Shown here one piece after another: positions 16,885 to 26,214 of a DNA stretch of 64,000 nucleotides (within the stretch, counting starts at the first letter, position 1; each line of letters begins with the position of its first letter). Position numbers and translations under genes: made by a program. Under the pieces are notes generated by a model. That model saw only the letters and a program-made list of their open reading frames with translations. It was not told where the DNA came from and searched no databases. This stretch comes from Pseudomonas vranovensis DSM 16006 (GTDB lineage Bacteria > Pseudomonadota > Gammaproteobacteria > Pseudomonadales > Pseudomonadaceae). The DNA is taken from contig NZ_AUED01000002.1 of NCBI RefSeq assembly GCF_000425805.1, positions 434,001 to 498,000 of the forward strand. Reading direction: 5' to 3'.

Positions 16885-17751
16885 TCAGTCGTCGAGTGCC
16901 TTCACTGACTTGGGCGACAGGCGCAGGCTGCGCAAGCTGCGTTTGACGCTCTTGAGGTGGTTGACCAGGCTAGGGCCGCGCGCCATGGCTACGCCCATGG
17001 CCAGTACGTCGATGACCACCAGGTGAGCGATACGTGAGGTCAGCGGGGTGTAGATCTCGGTGTCTTCATGCACGTCGATGGCCAGGTTGACCGTCGACAA
17101 CTCGGCCAATGGCGTCTGGCTCGGGCACAGGGTAATCAAGGTGGCACCGCTTTCACGCACCAGGTTGGCAGTGATCAGCAGATCCTTCGAGCGCCCGGAC
17201 TGGGAAATGCAGATGGCTACATCACCCGGCTTGAGGGTCACGGCCGACATTGCCTGCATGTGCGGGTCGGAATACGCCGCGGCCGTCAGCAGCAGGCGGA
17301 AGAACTTGTGCTGGGCATCCGCCGCCACCGCACCGGAAGCACCAAAGCCATAGAACTCGACGCGCTGGGCGTTGGCCATGGCCGTCACGGCACGTTGCAA
17401 GGCCTGTGGATCGAGATGCTCGCGCACCTCCATCAGGGTATGCAGGGTGGTGTCGAAAATCTTCAGACTGTAGTCGGCAACCGAGTCGTCTTCATGAATG
17501 GCGAACTGGCCAAAACTGGCACCGGCCGCCAGGCTCTGGGCCAGCTTGAGTTTGAGGTCCTGGAACCCGGAGCAACCGATGGCACGGCAAAAGCGCACGA
17601 TGGTTGGCTCGCTGATACCAACGCTATGGGCAAGATCGGCCATGGAGCTATGCATGACGGCTGCGGGATCCAGCAGCACGTGATCGGCAACCTTCAGTTC
17701 CGATTTGCGTAGCAGATGGCGCGACTGGGCGATGTGTTGCAACAGATTCAA
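16885..17751 (-). CDS. hexR: HexR/RpiR-family transcriptional repressor
   Basis: 288 residues: N-terminal RpiR-type helix-turn-helix (about 1-77, SMADLAHSVGISEPTIVRFCRAIG) and a C-terminal SIS sugar-phosphate-binding domain (about 125-260, with FYGFGASGAVAADAQHKFFRL and ISQSGRSKDLL). HexR senses KDPG and represses glucose-catabolic genes. It is divergent from a zwf gene with a HexR-type palindrome between them. Pseudomonads carry the main hexR beside zwf-1/pgl/eda, so this may be a second HexR-like paralogue devoted to this zwf copy. Confidence 0.88.
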   Translation of the reverse strand: MNLLQHIAQSRHLLRKSELKVADHVLLDPAAVMHSSMADLAHSVGISEPTIVRFCRAIGCSGFQDLKLKLAQSLAAGASFGQFAIHEDDSVADYSLKIFDTTLHTLMEVREHLDPQALQRAVTAMANAQRVEFYGFGASGAVAADAQHKFFRLLLTAAAYSDPHMQAMSAVTLKPGDVAICISQSGRSKDLLITANLVRESGATLITLCPSQTPLAELSTVNLAIDVHEDTEIYTPLTSRIAHLVVIDVLAMGVAMARGPSLVNHLKSVKRSLRSLRLSPKSVKALDD

Positions 17752-17795
17752 GGGCAGGACTCGGTTATGATCGACTGACCGGGTTGTAGCTTTCT

Positions 17796-17810
17796 TGTAG
17801 TTATACTACA
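17796..17810. promoter_or_regulatory. HexR-type operator
   Basis: TGTAGTTATACTACA is an almost perfect palindrome (TGTAGT / ACTACA arms) matching the TGTAATTAAATTACA-like HexR consensus. It sits 45 bp before the hexR-like start and about 46 bp before zwf, so it could control both. Confidence 0.8.
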
Positions 17811-17855
17811 TGACCGGCGACCCGCCCAGCTAAACGAACTAGGAGAGTGGTGGTA

Positions 17856-19298
17856 TTGACTATCCCTTGCGACATATTGGTGTTCGGCGGCACCGGTGAT
17901 CTGGCCCTGCACAAACTGCTTCCGGCGCTCTATCACCTGTATCGCGAGGGGCGCCTGCACAACGCCGTACGCATCATTGCCCTGGCTCGGCGCACGCTGC
18001 CACGAAATGAATTTCTCAAGCTCACCGAACGGCGCTGCCGGGCCCAGATCGCCCGCAACGACTTCGAGGAAGATGTCTGGGCGCGTTTTTGCGCGCGACT
18101 GGACTACTTCTCCATGGACGCTTCGCAGAGTGCCGACTTCGGTCGCCTGGCACGCTTTCTGGGTGAGCCGGGCGGCCTGACCCGAATTTACTACCTGGCC
18201 ACCGCCCCCAACCTGTTCGTGCCCATTGCCAAGAACCTCAAAGTTGCGGGCCTGGCCGACAGCGAAGCACGCATCGTCCTGGAAAAGCCCATCGGCCATT
18301 CGCTGGAGTCGGCCACCGCGATCAACCAGGCCATCGGCGAAGTGTTCGACGAGTCGCAGGTGTTTCGTATCGACCACTACCTGGGCAAGGAAACCGTGCA
18401 GAACCTCATGGCCCTGCGCTTCGCCAACGCCCTGCTCGAACCTGTCTGGCGCAACAGCCAGGTAGATCACGTGCAGATCAGCGTGTGTGAAACCCTGGGG
18501 GTGGAAAACCGGGGCGCCTATTACGACCGTTCCGGCGCCACCCGTGACATGCTGCAGAACCACCTGCTGCAACTGCTCTGCCTGGTGGCCATGGAGCCGC
18601 CAGCGCAGTTCGAAGCTGAAGCCGTACGCGACGAGAAGGTGAAGATCCTCAAAGCCCTCAAGCCCATCAGCGGCCAGGATGTGCAGGACAAGACTGTGCG
18701 CGGCCAGTACAGCGCCGGCAAGATTGGCGGGCAGGAAGTGCCGGCCTACTACTTCGAGAAAGATGTCGACAACGACAGCGATACCGAGACCTTCGTCGCC
18801 GTTGAGGCGCATATCGACAACTGGCGCTGGGCCGGCGTGCCGTTCTACCTGCGCACCGGCAAGCGCCTGGCCAAGCGCTCCTCGCAGATCGTCATCCAGT
18901 TCAAGCCGGTGCCTCATCGTTTGTTCGAGGGTGACCAGGCCAACCAGTTGCTGATCCAGCTGCAGCCGGACGAGCGCATCAGCCTGCAAATGATGACCAA
19001 GAGCCCTGGCAAAGGCATGCGCCTGGAGCCGGTTGAACTGAACCTCAACCTCGCTCAGGTGTTCGGACAGACTCGCCTGTGGGACGCCTATGAACGTTTG
19101 CTGCTGGATGTGCTTGATGGTGACTCGACGCTATTCATGCGCCGCGACGAAGTAGAAGCCGCCTGGGCCTGGATTGACCCGATCCTCATCGGCTGGCAGG
19201 AGCACTTCCAGGCCCCGCGCCCCTACCACGCCGGCTCCAATGGCCCGGACCAGGCCCACAGCCTGCTGGCGCACCAGGGGCGCGCCTGGCATCTCTAG
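17856..19298 (+). CDS. zwf: Glucose-6-phosphate 1-dehydrogenase
   Basis: Oxidises glucose-6-phosphate to 6-phosphogluconolactone with NAD(P)+. About 480 residues, with the N-terminal Rossmann motif FGGTGDLALHKLLPALY and the active-site signature RIDHYLGKE. The start is uncertain: GTG 17847, GTG 17850 and TTG 17856 are in frame behind AGGAG at 17841-17845. TTG 17856 has the more usual spacing and gives MTIPCDILVFGGTGDL. There is no pgl or eda neighbour, so this is one of the additional zwf paralogues of pseudomonads. Likely repressed by the divergent HexR-like protein. It overlaps the convergent GGDEF-EAL gene by four bases. Confidence 0.93.
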   Translation: MTIPCDILVFGGTGDLALHKLLPALYHLYREGRLHNAVRIIALARRTLPRNEFLKLTERRCRAQIARNDFEEDVWARFCARLDYFSMDASQSADFGRLARFLGEPGGLTRIYYLATAPNLFVPIAKNLKVAGLADSEARIVLEKPIGHSLESATAINQAIGEVFDESQVFRIDHYLGKETVQNLMALRFANALLEPVWRNSQVDHVQISVCETLGVENRGAYYDRSGATRDMLQNHLLQLLCLVAMEPPAQFEAEAVRDEKVKILKALKPISGQDVQDKTVRGQYSAGKIGGQEVPAYYFEKDVDNDSDTETFVAVEAHIDNWRWAGVPFYLRTGKRLAKRSSQIVIQFKPVPHRLFEGDQANQLLIQLQPDERISLQMMTKSPGKGMRLEPVELNLNLAQVFGQTRLWDAYERLLLDVLDGDSTLFMRRDEVEAAWAWIDPILIGWQEHFQAPRPYHAGSNGPDQAHSLLAHQGRAWHL

Positions 19299-22165
19299 AA
19301 CGGGTGACGGCTGGCCAGCAACGCGGCCAGCTCCGGTGCCGTTACCGGCCGGCTGATCAGGTAGCCCTGCACTTCATTGCAACCCTGCCTGCGAAGAAAC
19401 TCCAGTTGCTCGCGGGTCTCGACCCCTTCTGCAACCACCTTCAGGCCCAGGCTCTGGGCCATGGCAATGATCGCCCGGGTGATGGCGGCGTCTTCGCTGC
19501 CCTCACTCAAGCCGCGAATGAACGCCTGATCGATTTTCACGAAATCCACCGGGAAGCGCTTGAGGTAGCTGAGCGATGAATAGCCAGTGCCGAAATCGTC
19601 AATCGCAAGCTTCACGCCCAGCTCATGCAATTGGCCGAACGTTGCAATGATGTGCTCCACACTGTCGAGCAATTGGCTCTCGGTCAGTTCCAGCTCCAGC
19701 AAGTGCGGCGCCAGCCCGCTTTCATCCAGCACCTGGCGCACCAGGCTGACCAGCTTGCCCTGGCGCAGTTGATAGACCGACAGGTTGACCGACACACGAA
19801 TCGGCTCAAGCCCCTGGCGCTGCCACTCACACGCTTGCCAGCACGCCTGGCGCAGAACGAACTCGCCCATCGGCGCTATCAGCCCGGTCTCTTCGGCAAG
19901 CCCGATGAAATCCGCTGGCGGCACCATGCCCCACTGCGGGTGCTGCCAGCGCACCAAAGCTTCGGCGGCATGCAGGCGCCCGGTGGCCAGGCACAATTTT
20001 GGCTGGTAATAAACCTGCAGCTGACGCTCTTCGATGGCCTTGCGCAGATGATTCTCCAACTGCAGCCGCTGCAGCGTACTGGCCTGCAGACTTTCGGTGT
20101 AGAACTGGAAATTGTCGCCGCCCAGGTGCTTGGCATGCTGCATGGCCATATTGGCCTGACTGACCAACGCGGTGACGTCCCGGCTGGCGTCGGACAACAG
20201 GCTGATACCCACCGATGCGCTGACCACCAATTCATGACCGTCGGCACGCAGCGGCACCCGCAGCTTTTCCAGCAAGCGGGTGGCGACCCGCACCAGGCTC
20301 GACAAGTGAGTGTAGCCATCGAACAGCACGCAAAACTCATCGCCAGACAAACGCGCCACCGTATCGGCCTCGGGCACGGCATTGCCAATGCGACGGGCCA
20401 TTTGTTTCAGCAGGTGGTCAGCCTGTTCATGACCCAGGCTGTCATTGAGCAGCTTGAAGCGGTCCAGATCGATATGCAGCAAGGCCAGGCCCCGCCCGCT
20501 CAGGCGCACGCGCTGGCCGGCCTCGTGCAGGCGCAGACGAAACAGCGCACGGTTGGCAAGCCCCGTCAGCTCGTCGTAGTGGGCCAAGTAACGCAATCGC
20601 TCCTCTGACTCGCGGCGTGCCGACAGGTCAGTAAAGAAGCCAACGATGCTGCTCAAATGGCCGCGAGCATCACGCACGCCATTGAGTTGTAGCCACTGAG
20701 GGTACAGCTCTCCGTTCTTGCGAGCCTCAACCAGCTCCCCCTGCCAACTGCCCTGCTGCTCAAGGGCTTGCTCGATGGCCTGGTGGTGACGCCAGGCATC
20801 GCGACTGCAGGGCAACGCCAGCAGCTTGCCTCCCAACAGCTCTTCGCGAACATAACCTGTGACCCGGCAGAACGCCTGATTGACCGCCAGCAGGCTGTAG
20901 TCCGGGTCGAGGATCGCGATGCCTTCGCTGGCCGCTTCAAATACTGTGGCCGCCAGCCGCTGTTGCTCTTCCTGGGCCTTGCGCTCGCTGATGTCCCGGC
21001 GTGTTCCCAGCATGCGCAGCACGCGACCGCAGGCGTCTCGCTCAACCGCACGGCCGCGGTCTTCGATCCAGCACCAGTGCCCCTCGCTGTGGCGCACCCG
21101 GTACTCGATGCGATAGTCCTCGGTGCGCCCTTTCAGATGGTCCACCAGCGTGCGCTTGAGCAATGGCACATCGTCTGGATGAAGACGCGGCTTGAGATGG
21201 GCAAGCATTTCGCGAACCTGGTCGGGGTCAATGCCGAACAACTCGCGCAGCTGGGTGTGATGGATCTCATCGGTTTCAAGGTTCCAGTCCCAAAGGCCCA
21301 GCTCACTCGCTTCCAGAGCCAGGGCCAGACGCTGCTCGCTTTTGATCAAGGCGTGAGTGGCCTGCTCCAGCTCCTGGCTACGCTGAACTACCCGCGACTC
21401 CAGCCCCACTTGTGCCTGACGCAATTGCTCCTCGATCTGGCGTCGCTGCTCCACCTCATCCGCCAACGCCTGGTTGAGCCGTTCACTACGCGTCTGGGCC
21501 GCTTGCAGGTGCTCGATCAGGGCCTGGTTCTGGAAGCGCCGCAACAGGCTGTCCTCGATCAGCCGGTTGACCTGCCAGGCCACCACTATCAATGCCCCCA
21601 ACAGAATCAGCCCGAGCCAACCCCAACCATGCTGGTGCGCATCACCACTCCAGAGCAGGAAGGCAATGGGCGGCAGCAGGCAGGGCAAGGTGAAACTGAG
21701 AAACGCCGGCAAGCTGACGGCATAGGCGATACTGGCAGACAAGGTGGCCGCGCCCAGCAGGCCGAATACCCAGGCCTGCTGCACGAAGTTATCCACAGGC
21801 ACCAGGGCAATCGCCGCACTGGCCAGGGTCAGGCCACTGAAGGCCGAGCCCAGCAGAAACATTCGCCACCAACTGGGCTGGGCCTGGCGATCGGGCATGG
21901 CCGAATCGAATGCGGCCACCTGGATAACCCTCAAGGCCACCAGCGCCATCAGCCACACCACCCAGACACTGACCAACAGGTAGCGGGCCGGGCTCCAGAG
22001 CATCCAGGCACAGACCAGACCATTGAGCAGCATGAACAAGGTGGGCAGCAACGAGCCTTGATAGAGCAGCCGGGTGCGCTCTACCGCCAGTTGTGTAGCG
22101 AAGTGTCTACGGATACTCCCACGTGTCTGCAAAGGCACGCCGACGGAGTCGGAAACGGATGTCAT
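19295..22165 (-). CDS. Membrane PAS-GGDEF-EAL protein (cyclic-di-GMP turnover)
   Basis: 956 residues. The first 210 or so contain several hydrophobic helices (integral membrane sensor), followed by a coiled coil, two PAS/PAC units (about 270-400 and 405-525), a GGDEF domain with a variant SGDEF near residue 606, and an EAL domain with EAL near residue 734. EAL-domain signatures DDFGTGYSSLSYLKRFPVDFVKID and EGVET are intact, so phosphodiesterase activity is likely; the Ser for the first Gly in GGDEF may still allow activity or GTP sensing. The ATG at 22165 is preferred to 22255. No local partner indicates the signal. Confidence 0.92.
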   Translation of the reverse strand: MTSVSDSVGVPLQTRGSIRRHFATQLAVERTRLLYQGSLLPTLFMLLNGLVCAWMLWSPARYLLVSVWVVWLMALVALRVIQVAAFDSAMPDRQAQPSWWRMFLLGSAFSGLTLASAAIALVPVDNFVQQAWVFGLLGAATLSASIAYAVSLPAFLSFTLPCLLPPIAFLLWSGDAHQHGWGWLGLILLGALIVVAWQVNRLIEDSLLRRFQNQALIEHLQAAQTRSERLNQALADEVEQRRQIEEQLRQAQVGLESRVVQRSQELEQATHALIKSEQRLALALEASELGLWDWNLETDEIHHTQLRELFGIDPDQVREMLAHLKPRLHPDDVPLLKRTLVDHLKGRTEDYRIEYRVRHSEGHWCWIEDRGRAVERDACGRVLRMLGTRRDISERKAQEEQQRLAATVFEAASEGIAILDPDYSLLAVNQAFCRVTGYVREELLGGKLLALPCSRDAWRHHQAIEQALEQQGSWQGELVEARKNGELYPQWLQLNGVRDARGHLSSIVGFFTDLSARRESEERLRYLAHYDELTGLANRALFRLRLHEAGQRVRLSGRGLALLHIDLDRFKLLNDSLGHEQADHLLKQMARRIGNAVPEADTVARLSGDEFCVLFDGYTHLSSLVRVATRLLEKLRVPLRADGHELVVSASVGISLLSDASRDVTALVSQANMAMQHAKHLGGDNFQFYTESLQASTLQRLQLENHLRKAIEERQLQVYYQPKLCLATGRLHAAEALVRWQHPQWGMVPPADFIGLAEETGLIAPMGEFVLRQACWQACEWQRQGLEPIRVSVNLSVYQLRQGKLVSLVRQVLDESGLAPHLLELELTESQLLDSVEHIIATFGQLHELGVKLAIDDFGTGYSSLSYLKRFPVDFVKIDQAFIRGLSEGSEDAAITRAIIAMAQSLGLKVVAEGVETREQLEFLRRQGCNEVQGYLISRPVTAPELAALLASRHPF

Positions 22166-22387
22166 AGGCAGTGTTCTTGTAATGGTTAGCCCTAAACGTG
22201 CACGGAGCATACACAAGCAAGAGCCCCTGCCAAACTGCTCTGGATCATTATTCATCGGATCGATTTTCCGACGAAAGCGCTCAAGCGCGCAGGCCTTGGG
22301 CTGCAGCCGATGACTGCCCGGTCGTCAGGGCAAAGTTTTTCTACTGTATATTTGCCCAAGGGTTGCCCGCGCCCCTAAAATGCCCGG

Positions 22388-24571
22388 ATGCGCGATGATC
22401 TCTCTCTCCTGTTGAACTCTCTCAACGACGCCCAACGCCAGGCCGTAGCCGCCCCCGTTGGTCGTCAGTTGGTCCTGGCCGGTGCCGGCTCCGGCAAGAC
22501 CCGTGTGCTGGTGCACCGCATCGCCTGGTTGATCCAGGTCGAGCAGGCCTCGCCGCACTCGATCCTGTCGGTGACCTTCACCAACAAGGCCGCTGCCGAG
22601 ATGCGCCAGCGCATCGAGCAACTGATGGGCATCAACCCGGCCGGCATGTGGGTAGGCACGTTCCACGGCCTGGCGCATCGCCTGCTGCGGGCGCACTGGC
22701 AAGAGGCCGGGCTGAACCAGAACTTCCAGATCCTCGACAGCGACGACCAGCAGCGCCTGGTCAAGCGCGTGATCCGCGAACTGGGCCTCGATGAGCAACG
22801 CTGGCCCGCACGCCAGGCCCAGTGGTTCATCAACGGCCAGAAAGACGAAGGCCTGCGCCCGCAACATATCCAGGCCAGTGGCGACCTGTTCCTGGGCACC
22901 ATGCGCAGCATCTATGAAGCCTATGAGGCCGCCTGCCAGCGGGCTGGGGTCATCGACTTCTCCGAGTTGCTGCTGCGTGCCCTGGACCTGTGGCGTGACA
23001 ACCCGGGGCTGCTCGAGCACTACCAGCGCCGCTTCCGCCACATTCTGGTAGACGAGTTCCAGGACACCAACGCCGTGCAGTACGCCTGGTTGCGCCTGCT
23101 GGCCAAGGGCGGCGACAGCCTGATGGTCGTCGGCGATGACGACCAGTCCATCTACGGCTGGCGCGGAGCCAAGATCGAGAACATCCATCAGTACACCGCT
23201 GACTTCCCCGACGCCGAACTGATCCGCCTGGAGCAGAACTACCGCTCCACCGCCGGCATCCTCAAAGCGGCCAACGCCCTGATCGCCAACAACAGCGGTC
23301 GCCTGGGCAAAGAACTGTGGACCGACGGCGGCGATGGCGAGCCGTTGAGCCTGTACGCGGCCTTCAACGAACACGATGAAGCGCGCTATGTGGTCGAGAC
23401 CATCGAGAGCGTGCTCAAGACCGGCCTGGCACGCAGCGACATTGCCATCCTCTACCGTTCCAACGCCCAGTCGCGCGTGCTTGAAGAAGCCCTGCTGCGC
23501 GAGCGTATTCCTTACCGCATCTATGGTGGCCAGCGCTTCTTCGAACGCGCCGAAATCAAGAACGCCATGGCGTACCTGCGCCTGCTCGAAGGCCGCGGCA
23601 ACGATGCTGCACTTGAGCGGGTGATCAACGTACCGCCACGGGGCATCGGCGAAAAAACCGTCGAAGCGATTCGCGACCACGCCCGCCACGCACAAGTGTC
23701 GATGTGGGAGTCGATGAGCCTGCTGATCGCCAACAAGGGCCTCAAGGGCCGCGCCGCCGGTGCCCTGGCTGCGTTCATCGAGCTGATCGAGAACCTCGCC
23801 GCCAAGGTCATGGAGATGCCGCTGCACCTGATGACCCAGACCGTCATCGAGCAGTCCGGGCTGATCATCTATCACCAGGAAGAAAAAGGTGAAAAGGGCC
23901 AGGCACGGGTAGAAAACCTCGAGGAACTGGTCAGCGCTGCGCGCAACTTCGAAAGCAGCGAAGAAGACGCCGAGCTCTCGCCGTTGGCGGCCTTCCTCGG
24001 CCATGCCTCGCTGGAAGCCGGCGACGCCCAGGCCGACGAGCACGAAGACAGCATTCAGCTGATGACCCTGCACAGCGCCAAGGGCCTGGAATTCCCCTAT
24101 GTGTTCCTGGTGGGCATGGAAGAAGGCCTGTTCCCGCACAAGATGAGCCTGGAAGAGCCCGGCCGCCTTGAAGAGGAACGCCGCTTGGCCTATGTGGGTA
24201 TCACCCGGGCCATGCAGCAGCTGGTGATGACCTACGCCGAAACCCGACGCCTGTATGGCAGCGAAACCTACAACAAGGTGTCGCGCTTCGTTCGCGAGAT
24301 TCCGGCCGGGTTGATCCAGGAGGTGCGCCTGTCCAACAGCGTCAGCCGTCCATTCGGCGCCGCGCAGAAGGTCGGCACCAGCAGCCTGTTCGCCAACGCG
24401 AACATTCCGCAAACCGCCTTCAACCTTGGCCAGCGCGTGCAGCATGCGGTGTTTGGCGAGGGCGTGATCCTCAACTTCGAGGGTTCCGGCGCCCAGGCCA
24501 GGGTTCAGGTCAACTTTGCCGAAGGCAGCAAGTGGCTGATGCTCGGCTACGCCAAGCTGGAAGCGCTGTAG
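22388..24571 (+). CDS. uvrD: DNA helicase II UvrD
   Basis: 727-residue superfamily 1A 3'-5' helicase for mismatch and nucleotide excision repair. Walker A AGAGSGKT is at residues 31-38 and Walker B is in ILVDEFQDTNAVQYAW; GDDDQSIYGWRGA, EQNYRST and the LMTLHSAKGLEF motif follow in order. The C-terminal end (FGEGVILNFEGSGAQARVQVNFAEGSKWLMLGYAKLEAL) is the UvrD/PcrA Tudor-like tail that binds RNA polymerase. Length matches E. coli UvrD (720). Stands alone on its strand, upstream of a Tim44-like gene. Confidence 0.98.
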   Translation: MRDDLSLLLNSLNDAQRQAVAAPVGRQLVLAGAGSGKTRVLVHRIAWLIQVEQASPHSILSVTFTNKAAAEMRQRIEQLMGINPAGMWVGTFHGLAHRLLRAHWQEAGLNQNFQILDSDDQQRLVKRVIRELGLDEQRWPARQAQWFINGQKDEGLRPQHIQASGDLFLGTMRSIYEAYEAACQRAGVIDFSELLLRALDLWRDNPGLLEHYQRRFRHILVDEFQDTNAVQYAWLRLLAKGGDSLMVVGDDDQSIYGWRGAKIENIHQYTADFPDAELIRLEQNYRSTAGILKAANALIANNSGRLGKELWTDGGDGEPLSLYAAFNEHDEARYVVETIESVLKTGLARSDIAILYRSNAQSRVLEEALLRERIPYRIYGGQRFFERAEIKNAMAYLRLLEGRGNDAALERVINVPPRGIGEKTVEAIRDHARHAQVSMWESMSLLIANKGLKGRAAGALAAFIELIENLAAKVMEMPLHLMTQTVIEQSGLIIYHQEEKGEKGQARVENLEELVSAARNFESSEEDAELSPLAAFLGHASLEAGDAQADEHEDSIQLMTLHSAKGLEFPYVFLVGMEEGLFPHKMSLEEPGRLEEERRLAYVGITRAMQQLVMTYAETRRLYGSETYNKVSRFVREIPAGLIQEVRLSNSVSRPFGAAQKVGTSSLFANANIPQTAFNLGQRVQHAVFGEGVILNFEGSGAQARVQVNFAEGSKWLMLGYAKLEAL

Positions 24572-24691
24572 GCGCGGGCTGACCCGCTCCTGCAGCCAGG
24601 CAAAAGCTAGAAACATTATGGCGCTGGTCATGTGTCCTACAACCTGTGCAACATGACGCGCGTGCAATCCACAAAATGGGAATACCCTTCT

Positions 24692-25546
24692 ATGCAACGT
24701 TTTCTTAGCATCGCTTTGGCGCTGTGCATCGGCCTGACGATGAGCCTCGACGCCAACGCCAAGCGCTTCGGCGGCGGCAAGAGCTCGGGCGCCGCGCCAA
24801 CCCACCAGACCCGCCAGGCAGCCCCGGCTACACCGGCCGCCTCGCCAACCGCTCCAGGTCGTGCACCTGCAGCCGCCAGCGGTGCTTCGCGCTGGCTCGG
24901 CCCTCTGGCCGGTATCGCCGCCGGTGGCCTGCTGGCCTCGATGTTCATGGGCGATGGCTTCGACGGCATGCAGATCTTCGACATCCTGATCATCGCACTG
25001 ATCGCCTTCCTGGCGTTCCGCTTCATCGCCGCCCGTCGTCGCAAGCAGCAGCCACAAATGGCCGCCGCCGGCCACGCCCCTTACGAGCGTGAAGTGCACC
25101 AGCAGCCTGCCCAGCCGTCGATCTTCGGTGGTTCGGCCGCCCCTGCCGCCGCTGCCCGTCCAGTGATCAACGCCCCGGCCTGGTTCAACGAGCAGAGCTT
25201 CCTGGCTGCCGCGCGCAACCACTTCCAGTCGCTGCAGCAGCACTGGGATGCCAACGAAATGGACAAGATCACCGAGTTCGTAACCCCTCAGTTGCTGCAG
25301 TTCCTCAAGCAGGAACGTGCCGAGCTGGGCGAAGGCTTCCAGTCCACCTACATCGACAATCTGGACGTGCAGCTTGATGGCGTCGACGATCGCGCCGACA
25401 AGACCATCGCCACCCTGACCTTCAGTGGCGTGTCCAAGACCTCGCGCTTTGACCAGGGCGAAGTGTTCAGTGAAAGCTGGAACATGGAACGTGCCCAGGG
25501 CGAAAACCAACCTTGGCTGGTCGCAGGGATCCGCCAGAACGGCTGA
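24692..25546 (+). CDS. Tim44-like domain inner-membrane protein
   Basis: 284 residues. A signal-like hydrophobic N-terminus (MQRFLSIALALCIGLTMSLDANA) precedes an Ala/Pro-rich region, two hydrophobic stretches (about residues 66-112) and a C-terminal Tim44-like domain (about 150-284) that resembles NTF2-fold domains. In other bacteria such proteins sit in the inner membrane; no molecular role is established. Frames upstream to 24632 exist but lack the signal-peptide start. Followed by a strong terminator, so it ends its transcription unit. Confidence 0.88.
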   Translation: MQRFLSIALALCIGLTMSLDANAKRFGGGKSSGAAPTHQTRQAAPATPAASPTAPGRAPAAASGASRWLGPLAGIAAGGLLASMFMGDGFDGMQIFDILIIALIAFLAFRFIAARRRKQQPQMAAAGHAPYEREVHQQPAQPSIFGGSAAPAAAARPVINAPAWFNEQSFLAAARNHFQSLQQHWDANEMDKITEFVTPQLLQFLKQERAELGEGFQSTYIDNLDVQLDGVDDRADKTIATLTFSGVSKTSRFDQGEVFSESWNMERAQGENQPWLVAGIRQNG

Positions 25547-25567
25547 TCTTGAGGCATTGCACAAAAA

Positions 25568-25594
25568 AACCCCGGGCTTGTCCCGGGGTTTTGC
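25568..25594 (+). terminator. Rho-independent terminator after the Tim44-like gene
   Basis: CCCCGGG (25570-25576) pairs with CCCGGGG (25582-25588) around a five-base loop, with flanking A's and a T tract, so it may work in both directions. Confidence 0.88.
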
Positions 25595-25658
25595 TTTTTC
25601 ACTGCAGGCTACTAGGGTATAACGCGCAGCGTGTCGCAATAGGTTAGAGGATAGAACC

Positions 25659-26066
25659 GTGGAAGAAGTCATCGAACAGCTCCGAGAAGCCAACGAACCA
25701 GTGCCGGTGCCGCTTGAGCTGCCGGATGAAGACCAACTGGTCGAGATTGAAGAAGAGCTGTTCATCAACATTCCCTTCGTCTTCAAGGAGTACCTGCTGA
25801 CGGTCAGCGATGTGGTCTATGGCAGCCTTGAGCCCGTCACTGTCACTGACCCACAGTCGCACACCTACCTGCCGGAAGTAGCGGCCAACGCCTGGGACGC
25901 GGGTGTTCCTCGTGACCTGATCCCGATCTGCCAGGATGGTGACGATTACTACTGTGTCGAGGAAGATGGCACCGTGGTGCTGTGGTCGGGTGAAGAAGAG
26001 ATTGTCACCGAGGAAAGCTGGGAATCGGTCTGGCACTGGGTGCGGGATGTCTGGCTGGAAAGCTGA
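25659..26066 (+). CDS. SMI1/KNR4 (SUKH) family protein
   Basis: 135 residues, strongly acidic. It has the SUKH pattern: a conserved Glu-rich helix (ELPDEDQLVEIEEELFINIPFVFKEYLLTVSDVVYG), then YLPEVAANAWDAGVPRDLIPICQDGDDYYCVEEDGTVVLW near the C-terminus. The GTG start at 25659 follows AGAGGA. SUKH proteins are widespread as immunity proteins for contact-dependent toxins, but no toxin is next to this one, and similar stand-alone genes are conserved in pseudomonads. Cellular role unknown. Confidence 0.85.
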   Translation: MEEVIEQLREANEPVPVPLELPDEDQLVEIEEELFINIPFVFKEYLLTVSDVVYGSLEPVTVTDPQSHTYLPEVAANAWDAGVPRDLIPICQDGDDYYCVEEDGTVVLWSGEEEIVTEESWESVWHWVRDVWLES

Positions 26067-26214
26067 ATGAGAAATATCCTCACAAAATGATGGCTCTTAG
26101 CTATTAATGTTCGTAGAATCGCCACGCCTTCCTGCGCGGCGAGGCGATTCGCTACCGCTCCATCCCCTCGGACATTCGAATCGCCCCCCGCAGGAAGCGT
26201 TTCTTCTCATCACC

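Noticed and set aside
22325..25786. A 1153-codon open frame on the minus strand opposite uvrD and the Tim44-like gene
   Set aside because: It is antisense to two conserved genes and has no recognisable domains. Such frames arise from high GC at third codon positions.
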